DNA from: Orientallactaga sibirica
Lineage: Eukaryota; Chordata; Mammalia; Rodentia; Dipodidae
Assembly: GCA_036365145.1 (NCBI GenBank)
Contig: JAEOAD010000018.1
Location: forward strand, 11,142,501-11,206,500
Length of the DNA: 64,000 nt
Reading direction: 5' to 3'
The translations under genes and the position numbers were made by a program. This document shows, piece after piece, positions 35,401 through 47,400 of the stretch. The notes beneath the pieces were generated by a model, which saw only the letters and a list, made by a program, of their open reading frames with translations, was not told the DNA's origin and made no database searches. Each line of letters starts with the position of its first letter. The first letter of the stretch is position 1.

Positions 35401-38400
35401 TGGGTTTAATGTGATTGCTCTTATGATCAGAGGTATGTGTGCTGGATCAGCAGAGTCCAGCAGGTCATATCCCTAAGTCCCTTCCTTTAACATATATTTA
35501 ATAGGTATCCAAGGTTGAATGTTCCTTGCCCTTTGCTCACACAATGTACTGCTTGTTCACATATTACTGGTTTTTCGCTTTCAATAAAAATGCCAATGAG
35601 TATCTGTATGCAGGGGAAGCTACAGCCGCAGTAAGGTAAGAGCAGTGGTAACGGCAGATGCAGCAGGTTTACTAATGGTTGAAACTAAATTTCTCTTCAA
35701 CTTCGTTTGTCCTCAAGCTGCTGCTAAAGGGGGATAGCCCACTCCTGGGCTGGGTACACCATATACCAGGAGTTAGCTCTCTCACCTCTTGGGCTCTGCT
35801 CCTAGAAGCAATCTGCCCACCTCTGGATAGGAAAGTTCCAGAGGCTAGTCTTCACTAAATTCGGGATGGCTTACCTAGTTAATTTAAGCTGGGGCTGGGG
35901 TGGGGGCAAACTTTATCTGTAAAAGGCAAGATAGTAGATACTTTAGGTTTGGAGGGCCAGTCCAAACAACTCCACTTATGCCAATAACAGCCACAGACCA
36001 TTTACAAATAAGTGGCCATAACTGTGTCCTGATAAAACTTTATTTGCTAAACTAAAACTTCATTTGCTAAAACTAGATTGGGTATGTAGGCTGTGGTTTA
36101 TGTGGACCACAGCATACCAACTCAAGGTTTAGATGCTGAATTATATATATAAAACAACTTATCTTTTTGTGGACAGATTGCCATAAATCTGAAAAAGCCA
36201 TGGAGTACTGTCTATTGGGAGAAAAGCATATAAGAAAATGCAAAAAAAAAAAAAAAAAAGCTTAATGTGTTCATAAGTTTGTGTAAGCACAAACAAAGAT
36301 GGCAGAGAACTGTAATGATCACAGTACAGAAATTAAATAAATCTAATAGAAAGACTCAGGAGAATGCTAGCAAGCCAGGAAGTTAGAAGGGGAAGAGAGA
36401 CACACAGAAAAACAAGATCCAGAAGTTTCAGTGTTGGAGAGGATGGACTTACATACTTCAGCAAACCTGATCAGCTGACCTAGTAAGTTTCTACACAATT
36501 CTCCCTTGACAGCTATAAACAGGCCCACATGCAAGCACAACAGTAATTCCTCCCATTTCTCAATGCCAAGTTCAGAGCTCCTTTATCTCCACCAACCAGG
36601 TAATAGCAAAATAGAAGTCATTTTCACCATTGTGTCTGTTTCATTTATATTAATTTAAAATATTTTATTTTTAGATGAGAAAACTGAGAATTTACCATGC
36701 TTTGAGGAAACAGCAGTGGGCTTTGAAATCAAACATGTCTGACTTCAAAAGTCTTGTTCTTTCTCTGCTACTAACTGCCTCTTACATCATAGCCAGAGGC
36801 TAGAAGGTGGGGTGGGAAAAACAAGAGAGAAAGCAACGGCCATAGAAGCAGCCAACAAGCGAGAAGGACGCAGAAAGAAAAGTACTTACCCTCACCTTCA
36901 CATATTTCTAGGCAGAGTTTGGAGAAAAAGAATTGGAGGATATGTGAAAGTGAGCTCAGAGCAAAATCATCAGCAGTGTGCTAAACATGCAGCTTGGGAG
37001 GCCTGCTAGCAGGGACTACAGCAAGGTGTGGGAAGCAGGCAAAGATGGGAACTCATGGGTCCACTCACATGGAAAGAGGAGAGGGTTAAGAGCACAGATG
37101 ACATAAATACACTTTCATGTTTTCTAAAGCCAGCTCAATGTCTGAGGCGGAAGCTGAGTAGACAGGTCTCCATAAGATGAGTCTATGTCTTCAGCTATGG
37201 GAAAGCCACTTGGTTTGCTTACACCATAGGGAAATACCATAGATTGTTGACTGTTACCAGAGACTTTTCCATGGGAATAACTTGCTCCTGATGAATCCTT
37301 TCAATAGTTTCTGCACTTGTCATCAAGGAGTCTTTCAAATCTCCTGTGGGCTACAAAGAGTAAAAAGTAAATGAAGATTGACGCCATCTGAAGCATACTC
37401 TCTAAGCACAAGGCCCCTCACAGACATGACATAAACATGACACCCTCCCCCTTGGACTGAAATGACCTGGGTAGGCATAGGGGCTAGTCAGGAAGGGCAG
37501 CACCCAGGCACCCTGTTCCAAATTACAGAAACACAGATTCAACAATACCTCCTACTCTGAGGCCTTTCTAAACACAAGAAGCCATGGCTGTTCTTTATCT
37601 GCTTCCCCGTGACAGAGCCACTCCACTTCCCAGTTTAATAGATGGGGAAACAAAAAACAAGACTCAATGGGCAACTATTTTTTGAATCCATACTTAAATG
37701 GTGTTTGGTATATGAACTATAATAATCCCATGAGGCAGTTACCATTGCCTCCATTTTACAGGTAGGGAAACATACTGTGCTCAAACTCCTATACTGAGAA
37801 GAGGACGAGTCAGGATTTGAACCACAGCCTTCCTCTAGAACCCACGCTCTCTAGCACCATAGTCTGATGGAGGGGAAGTTGACAGAGTCTGATAGGGCCT
37901 CTGCCCACCCTTATCCATTTGCTAATGATGAAATAAAACAATAAAACATGCCCTGTTTTCAGTTACTATTCCCTTCACTGCAGGAAAATGTGTGTGTGTG
38001 GGTACACGTGTGTCTGAGGTAGAGGGGTTGACTGAGGTGAAAGTAGATAGAGAATTACAGCTGCAAGGACCCTGGATGCATTCATGCATCCAGACATTTG
38101 GTAATGGCCTCTGGTGTCATCTTTCCACGTGCCAATGAGGAACTATGAAAAACCGTCAGTCTTGACAGGAGGCTCTCTGGGAATGACACCTAACACCACA
38201 AATACTAGCACATTTAACCAGACCATTCAAACTCACCATATTCCTTGCCATGAGTGCCATAGTGCTGGAAAACTGTTTAAGATCCTCTTTTGTAGGGTGT
38301 GAATCAGCCTACCAATGAGGTAAAGAAAATTCTGTTATAGATGTGGGATTTTAAACTTTAACACCATCTTAGTATTAACATACTGAACATGGGTCCATAG

Positions 38401-41400
38401 CCATAAGTCACAAAATAGGCTGGAAACTCCTTTATAAGTGACATCTGCATTGTTATTTATACATGTTATTTTATTAAATAATACTATTCAATCATAGAAA
38501 AGAACAAAATACTGAAAGATGCTATAACATTCTTGACTCTCAAAGATATATTCAGTGAAAGAAATTAGTCACAAAAGTTCCCATGGTGTATGACTCTATC
38601 TATATGATGTATGCAGAAGAGGAGCAGGTCCCAACAGACTGGTGGCTGCCAGGTTTTGGCTCTACTAATGAGTACAGCATTTGCTGTGGAGCAATGAAAA
38701 TGTGTTGGAATTCAAGATGGTAATTGTGTGCATTATGAATGTACTAAATAGCATTAAATTTCTGGCTTAAGAAATAATTTTTAAATTTTAAAAATTAATG
38801 TGTGTGTGCATGTGCACACATGCACACATGCAAAAACACCCATGCTATGGAGCACATAGGGAGGTCAGAGGACAACTTCAAGGTGTAAATGCACTGCCTG
38901 TCTGACATCAGTCTAGTTGGTCTAAGGTGCAGTGGGATCACAGATGCATGTAACTTTTGCTCCAGCTTTACATGGGTGCTGAGGAATTGAACTTGGGCTG
39001 GCAGGCTTTGCAAGCAAACATCTTTAGCTGCTGAGCCACCTCCTCAATCCCAAGAAATGGTTAGTTTTACATTATTTAAGTCTACCCCATAAAAATGCCT
39101 TTAAGCCCAGCACTTGGGAGGCAGAGGTAGGTGGATCATCGTAAATTTGAGGTCACCCTGAGACTAAATAGTGAATTCCAGGTCGGCCTGGGCTAGAGTG
39201 AGACCCTACCTTGAAAAACCAAAAACCAAAAAAAGAAAAAAGAAAAGTAAAAAGTAAATAAAGCTGTTCAATACTCTAATTTCCTCCAAAAACTCATTCA
39301 TGCACGCAGCTCACAAGCAGGAGGACCTGTGCTCGATCCCCAGCACCCATGTAAAATGCTGCCGTGGTGGCACAGGTCTCTAATGCCAGCATGGTAGAAG
39401 CTGGAGTTCAGTGGCTAGCTAATGTAGCATAATTGGTGAACTCTAGGCCAATGAGAAAAGAATGGCAGCATTCCTGACTATAACATCAAGGATGCCACAT
39501 TTGTGTCCACACACATGAACACATGCCTGCACACACACATGAACATGCATGCACACCTACATACCCCCCACACACAAAGCACCCCCCACACATCAAACAA
39601 GCACACCTGGCCCATACCTGAGATAAAAACTGAGCATAATCAATGCTGCTTAACCCAGACTGAGCAAAATCCTGGAGGGCTTTCTTTCCTGCCTCATCTA
39701 GCAGCACAATGTTGTCAATATTCACGTTCAGATTTTCAAATTTGTTGATTATGTTACCAGTATGCTAGATGAAATGAAGGTGACAAAGCATTCTATTATT
39801 TTACAAGAAAGTCACATTCTTAGTGTCTTAAAGAAAAGTCAGATGATTCAGGACCACACAAGATACATAAGCACTATTTGTCTTTCTTTCCTGCCTGCTT
39901 GTCTCCTCACACCCATGGAAGTGGGGCACAAAGCAAAATAAGAGGGTACCTTCACCCTCAAAGACCTGAGAGGGATGGGGCTATGTCCTAAAAGAGGCAC
40001 ATCAACCCCATCAGGAGACCAGGGAGAGAGGACGCAAAAGAGGACAGCAGACAAGAATGCTTCTAAACATCTAGCCTTCACAAATAGATGCTAAAAGGGA
40101 CAGAACAAAAGGCTTTCTGGGGAAGGGACCAGGAAGCCCCAGACCTAGGGAGAAGGAAGACATGGGAGATGCCTTCTGGAAAAAAGTGTTCCTTTATTTG
40201 GAAAAAGATCTTAGAAATGTGGTTGTTGGGATGGCTTTGTTCTTTTTAAAACATGTTCATTTATGTATTTAAGAGAGAGTGGAGAGAAATAAGAAGAGAG
40301 AGAGTGCAATGGGGACACCCGGGCCTCCTGACAATGCAAACAAACTATAGATACATATGCCACTTTGTGCATCTGGATTTATGTGGTACTGGGGAATCAA
40401 ACCTAGGCCATCAGGCTTTGTAAGAAAGTGCTTTTGGGGCTGGAGAGATGGCTTAGTGGTTAAGGTGCCTGCCTCCTAAGCCTGAGAACGCTGGTTCCAA
40501 TCTCCAGGTCCCATGTTTAGCCAGATGCAAAGTGACGCAAGCGCGCAATGACGCACTTGACCACAAGGGGTGCACACATCTGGATTTCGTTCACAGCAGC
40601 TGAGAGACTGCTGGTGCGCCCATCTCTGTCTCACTCTCTGTCTGTCTCTCTCTTTGTCTCTCTCCAAAAAATAAATAAAATTTAAAAAAAAAAAAAGTGC
40701 TTTTGGCCAACTGCTTAGTCATTTCTCCAGCCCCTTGAGTTTATTCTAATAACAAGTCAGTAGTTTCAGGCATCTTACATAGAATACCTGGGCATCCTAG
40801 TGTCATTCTCAAATAGTTCCTGATGAGACAGGGAAAATGGGCATGACTTGATGGGGAAAGGAGGAGAGGGAATTTTCTTGGGATTTGGTGACACAATGAT
40901 GACTTATTAATTGGCTATAAAGGAATACTTAGGCAAGATGATTCATACAAAATTCATATAAAGTTTTCAAGTAAAAATTCTTCACATTTGAAAACTGTCA
41001 AGCCATCATGACCACATGGTTCCTCTAGGGCATTCTACAGTGCCTAAGTGGCAAGCCATAGGGTATGTGGAGCAATTTCATCCCTTGGTACTTCTTGGGA
41101 TCTACTTATTCTGGAAACACATAAGAAAGATCTCTATTGTCCCTGTACAGCTGAGAAGGCCAGAAGAGGCCTGCCTCTAGGCGAGGGAGGGAGCGGGGTT
41201 GGAGGTATCTCTCTAGATCTGGGAAATAGAAACTATTTTCTTTTTTTCTGTTCTGTGTTCTCTGGAATGGCCTTTCCTTGGAGTCTCTAACAGGACAGCA
41301 GGGTGGCTGGAAGACAGGTAACTCTATTTCTTCTGCTTTCATTCTTTCTTGCCTCTTGTCATGGTCCAGGAGAGCTCACTATAATCCACACTGGAGTTCT

Positions 41401-44400
41401 GGGGCCGCAGTGTGTTTCATAAGGAATGAAGCCAGTGTGAACCATACTTCCCAGCATCTGATTCCCAATTCTGGGATATGGCAGAATGGGGGAATGGTCT
41501 TGAAGAGCCACCTCCCTGGAAAGTAAGTGAGGCTCTTTTATGTTGGAACTTGTGCACTTGGTGAAATGAAATCTTTCCATGTGAAGTGTCCTAAGTAAAA
41601 TCCCCTTGATGGGTCTTGTAGATCTACTAGAAAAACTCAAGCTACAAAAAAAAGAGAAAGACAGCTGGTTGGAAGTGAGAAAATGTTTGGGAATTCCAGA
41701 AAGATGGAGATTGTACAACTTTGTAAATACCCTAAATGTCACTTAAAATGGTTTATCTGATGTGTATTTTACATCAATCTTAACAAAGAAAGGGATAAAC
41801 TTGCCCCACATACCCTACATCTTGCCCACGTAGGCACTGTAGAATGCCCTAGAGGAACCATGGGACTAAGACACAAGTACTTAGTAAAAGAATGTTGATC
41901 TGTGGCTGGCTCCATGACTTACCTTCTGAATGCTGAGATGATCGCTGATGTTGAATTTGTTCTCAAGTTGAAGGGTGGCGTAAACACCTCTATCTTGTTT
42001 GCAATCACTATGGGAAGAAATGGAAATCATGACTCAGAAAAGTAGACTCTGTCCACTACAAAGGATGAAGAAAAAGGTTGGTTAAACTCTTCTTCTAAGT
42101 GCATCGAAGTCTTTGAACACATAAGAAAGTTCTGGGTGCCACCCATGGCCATGAAAACCCTTGGCATCTGCCACTCTTCTTTCTTATTATTAAAACAGAA
42201 ACAACAGGATTGGTGAATATGTCCTTCTTCATCTATCTCCTTTGTGTTGTTCCCCTATGGAGACACTTACAAAATGGGAAGAAATAAATTCTCATTTAAA
42301 AATATCAAAATGAGGGCTAGAGAGATGGCTTAGCAGTTAAGGTGCTTGCCTGAGAACTCTAAGGACTCATGTTAACTCTCCAGGTCCCACGTAAGCCAGA
42401 CACACAGTGATGTAAGCACACAATGTTGCACATGTGCACATGTTCGGTTGTAGTGGTTGGAAGCTGCAGCATACCAATTGTCTCCCAGCCCCTCTTTTCA
42501 TAAAAAAGATCAGTCTGTTGGGTTTGCCTCAAAAAAAAAATTGCTAGAAAGAGACGCATTGCAAAGTATTATGGGCTTTAGTAATTCTACCCTGCTTTTG
42601 CCGGCACCCTCCGTATTTCTAGGGTTGGACTTCACTTACGATATATATGCTTAGACAGCTATTTCCAAGGTGACAATGATGACAAGAAAGGACCCAGAGA
42701 CATCCAAATATATAGTCCAGTTTGTCTATAAACTGAATTTAGCCACTCCAGTGAAAAAGCCTAACCTTTTCCATACCTCAGTCCTGTCTCAGAAATGGTA
42801 AATGGTTCAAGTGTGAGTTAGGAGATTTCATCAGAAGTATATTCATGCCACAAAGACAGCCACATCCTAAGGAAAGAGCTTCTTTGCTAGAGCAGCCAGG
42901 GCTCATTGGCCTTAAGGTTTGCTGGGTGAAACAATTTCTCACATTCCTGAGATGGGCCACTCTCCTTAGGGATCAAGTTGGTCCTGGTTTATGTAGTAGA
43001 ACTAGATGCACAAACAAAGGCATTGTGGGAAGGCTCTATGGTTGGGGCAGGGGCATTGTTACAAAGAACTGGCATGACAGGCCAAAAGCTCAGCATTGGC
43101 CTATCTTGGGAGATGACCTGGAATTTCAGAGGATCATGAGAAGCCTCCAGAAGTCACTTGGCTCTTTCATGTATGTGCCTGTATGGCTACTGAACCTCAA
43201 AACACACTAATAGAGGTGCAGAGACAAAAATGCAATCCAGACACTGGGAAGACAGCCCCATAAGCAGTCCAACTCTTCACTCGAGAGAGAATGTGTTTTC
43301 AGGCAAGGACAGTAACTGGCCATTTTCTTTGAACTTGCTACTGTACAGGGGAAATCTCCCCACTTGGAAGGTGCAAAGATGCAAATGAAAAAATTTTAAA
43401 GGGGTGTTCTTTAGACAGGAGAGCAGTCAGTGGCATGACACAAACTGCAGTAGAGGGGACCTGAGGGTAATTTCAAAAGGTTTAAAGAAATATATGTATC
43501 AGGCCATGGTAGCACATGCCTTTAATCCCAGCACTTGGGAGGCAGAAGTAGAAGGATCACCGTGAGTTCAAGACCACCCTGAGACTACATAGTGAATTCC
43601 AGGTCAGCCTGGGCTAGAGTGAAACCCTACCTTGAACCCCCCACCCTCCCCCCCAAAAAAGAAAAGAAAGTAAGAAATACGTGTACAAAATAGCATTCTA
43701 GGTGTGTTAGCACTGGAAGTCATTTTCCTGCCATCAATCTCACATGTTAGAGAAGGAAAAATGTGTGTTGACAAACATCATAAGTAAGAACTTTCTTGTG
43801 TTTTTATGAAGTATTAAGACATTTTTCCCAACTCATGCATCTTACCGCACATGAATACCACCTATAGCCATGTTCCTTACTGAATGGAGAGTAAGTATAA
43901 TTGTCCAGGGTCACATACTTCTAGTAGCAGTGACAACATTGAAATTCAAGTGATCTGGTTGCAGAGACTAGCCCTATAACTGCATTACCTTTGTTACAAC
44001 TATGACTTGGGCCTGAATTCTCACAAGGTCCTGTTGATACATCTTTGAGTCACTTTAACGAGGACATGCCAGGGACACCTAGACAGAGGGACTGAGGACT
44101 CACTAACACCAGGTCTCAAAGCTTAGAAGGATTACACATTTGGGTTTCATTTCTATGACCACTTTGCTAAGATAAGAGAATAGCTTAGCTATGAAACGTG
44201 AACATTTTATCTGTAAAGCTAATGCATATTGAAAGCAAAATTTTCATTCTTAAAAAAGCAGAAAAATATTTAATGCAATTATTGATACCTGTAAACTTGC
44301 TCAAACGTGAGCTTAGTGTCTGACTTATTGTATATCATGCCAGAGAGGTAGTATTTCCACTCCTTATTTAGTAAGTAGGGGGTATCCAAAATCTAGAACA

Positions 44401-47400
44401 AACAAAAGATTTTTAAAGACAGTTTTACACTAACATGCACATGTTTAATTCAAATTAATATTCTGTTAAATATTTTTGAGATTTTTTTAAATTTTATTTT
44501 TATTTTTTATTTGAGAGATAGATACGGAAATAGGTAGGTAGAGAGAGAGAGAGAGAGAATGGGTGTGCCAGGGCCTCCAGCCACTGCAAACAAACTCCAG
44601 ATGCTTACTCCCCCTTGTGCATCTGGCTTACATGGGCCCTAGGGAGTCGAACCTGGGTCCTTCGGCTTTGCAGGCAAGCACCTTAACTGCTAAGCCATCT
44701 CTCCAGCCCTTATTTTTGAGATTTTTTAATTTTTTGTGGCATTTCCTATTCATTTCTAGCCTAGAACTACATAATATTAGTAAAATTGGAATAAATCAAT
44801 AACCTCTGGGTAACATCAATCAGAATTTTCAAAATACTTTTAGAGCTACTTTATCTTACATTAGAAGTGAGAAAGCAAATAGTTTCAGCTCAGAATATGT
44901 ACTAAAAAGTCAGGAAGTAATAGACCCAGCTCTTGACCACTTCCCTCAGGACAAAATGAAGCAAACATCACCTTCTCCAACTCTGAACCATATCTATAGA
45001 GAACAGATAAGGTGGGTACAAGCTTTCTACACACAGGCTGAGTAACTCCTATCCAAATTAGGACCAAACTGTTTCAATTTTGAATGATTTTGAATATTTT
45101 CATATACATACGAGGTATTTTAGAGATGGGACCCCCAACACCAAACATGAAATTCACCTGTGTTTTTTATTTTTATTATATGTATAACCTGAAGGTAATT
45201 TTTATATAATTTTTAAATAATTTTATACATAGAATAAAGTCATATGGTATGGACTATTCCATGTGTAATGTCAAAGCAGTGTTCAAAACTTCAGATTTGA
45301 TTTTCAAAGGCTGAGAATGAGCCTCAGTGGCTTATCATTTGCGTGGCATGTTCAAGGCCTTGACTTGAGCCGCAGCACTGGCTAAAAACAAGTTTTCAGA
45401 TTTGGGAAATTTTCATTTTTTTTACTGACAACCTCCATACATATAGATAATATGCCATGATCATAATCCCCTCCCACCACCTTCTTCTTTCCACCAAATT
45501 TGGGAGATTTTTAGATTTCACATTTTCAGATTAGTGATGGTCAGTCTTATGAAGTGATTTTGTAATATCCCCCACTTTTAAAGAATTGCTTTTTAATGAT
45601 TCAAATGGCACAGTAGATACTGAAGCCTGGCTTGAAGTCTATTTTTTTAAAGAGGCCAAATGGAGGAACTATGATCCATTCATGCTATCAATTGAATTTT
45701 CCTTCGCCAACTAAATGACTGAAGTACAGTGAGAACTAGCTACCTGTTCCAGCTCTGTGCCACTCAGATCTGATTCCATAACAGGTTTGAGGTGGAAAAT
45801 ATAATTGCCATAAAAGAAGGAGGTATAAAATTATATATATACACATATATATACATATATATATACACACACATATGTATGTATGTATGTATGTATGTAT
45901 TTATATAAAATTGTAATCCAGAGGAAAACAATGAAAATCCAACTGGAAGCAAGGCATATGGACCAGACCTCATTAACAGGGAAGGTGAAACTGCTTGGAG
46001 TGGTCTGTAAGAGTTGGTCTCAGAGGGGGAAGGAAAAGCTCATTTCAGCTCCTGGTTGCATTCCTCTCAGGTTCTAGGAAAAGAGGTCTGTCACAATACA
46101 GTGTGAGCACCTTCACTTTTTGTATAGGTCTGTATGGACATCTTTGTTATCTGTGAAACTCTTTTACAATGTCTGTAGCTTCCAAAGGGGTCCAGGAATT
46201 GATCTTTTTGACATTCTCAGTCACCTTTGGAAATCATTGCTGGGGAAAATTTTTTTTCACCCTCAACATTACACTACACATTGATATACAGGCCTTAATT
46301 TACAGCACTGATTTCACTTATAATTGGAAAATAATAAAATATGAATGCTACTATATATGTGTATGCATTTGTTATTTTGTTATTACTATTATTACATATT
46401 ATATTACATATTATTACTATGTCTTACTATTACAAATAGTAAGGATTTCAACTTGTTGAATTAAATGCAAACTAGCCACGGCTTTTCACTGCTCTTGAAG
46501 TAACCTGCAAGATGCAGTGAAATCCAGGTGTCCATCGAAGTCCTCCCATAGCCAGTAGAAAATCCTAGTTACCTGGAACAACTTCCTGTTTGTGTAAGGT
46601 TCACAGACCAGCTTTTCTGCATTGACACCAATGACAAAGGCAAGAACTACAAGGATCATCAGGATCCAGCAAAAGAGGAAACTTAATCCAACCCCACTAA
46701 GGAAAAAAAAAAACACAACATTAGTAATTCTATGGGGAATTATTCAATTTTACCCACTTACTAATTCTACCTGTTACATGGAATAAGGTGGACTTGAAGT
46801 ATTCAGTGCTCTATGGGTTTAGCTCATTGGCCTACCACAGGTGAAGAGAGCCAGCACTTAGCATTAGCACTGCCATCTTTCAGATCTTTGTACATACTTA
46901 CAGAACTTTTATGATGACATACTGCCTGGTCTACCTGAGGCTCCCATGAGGGTCTAGAGCGTGGGCTCTGGTGTCAGTTGAGAACCCTGGGGCTGGGTTG
47001 GAGAAATAAGCAGCCTAAGACTGGCCTAGAGGACTATAACCTTGGAAGAACATGTGGTAGAAGCAAGGCCAGCAAACAAGATCAAGGTGGAGAACCAAAA
47101 AGGAAACCATGTGGTGTGAAGTTGTGGATGAGGGTAAAGGAGCTTACACAGGAGGGAGCATTTGTAGAAGGGAGGGCTCAGCCATTGCAAACATTGTTGT
47201 CTCAGTCCCAGAGCCAGGACATTACTGTTGACAGGAACAAGGTAGGGTAGCCGGGGAGGAAATCAAACTGGAGTGGGATAGGGAGTCAGTGGAAGAAGGG
47301 AAAATGGAAACAGAGAAAGCAGCCCCAGTCACCCTTGATAAGGCTGATGTGTGGAGAGGTTGGAGGGAACGAGTAGAATCGGTACAGGCTCCCTTCGCTC

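Larger units (their letters stand above)
38309..39617 (-). other. PROM1: PROM1 intron with three old SINEs
   Basis: Contains a B4-like element (~38800-39050, minus), a 5'-truncated B1 (~39096-39250, plus) and a B4/ID-like element (~39300-39545, plus) ending in a CA-rich tail that stops ~70 bases before the exon 9 donor. Confidence 0.65.
39765..41922 (-). other. PROM1: PROM1 intron with nested SINEs and an inverted repeat
   Basis: 2.2 kb. Holds a DIP-like SINE split by another in opposite orientation (40244-40734) and a long inverted repeat (41013-41086 with 41790-41864). The remainder is unrecognised. Confidence 0.7.
42008..44288 (-). other. PROM1: PROM1 intron, 2.3 kb
   Basis: Contains a DIP-like SINE (42314-42541) and a B1 (43498-43672); the rest is unrecognised. 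Confidence 0.65.
44393..46572 (-). other. PROM1: PROM1 intron, 2.2 kb
   Basis: Contains a DIP-like SINE (44490-44710), an old ID-like piece (~45305-45395) and an AT/CA/ATGT microsatellite (45830-45906). Confidence 0.65.
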
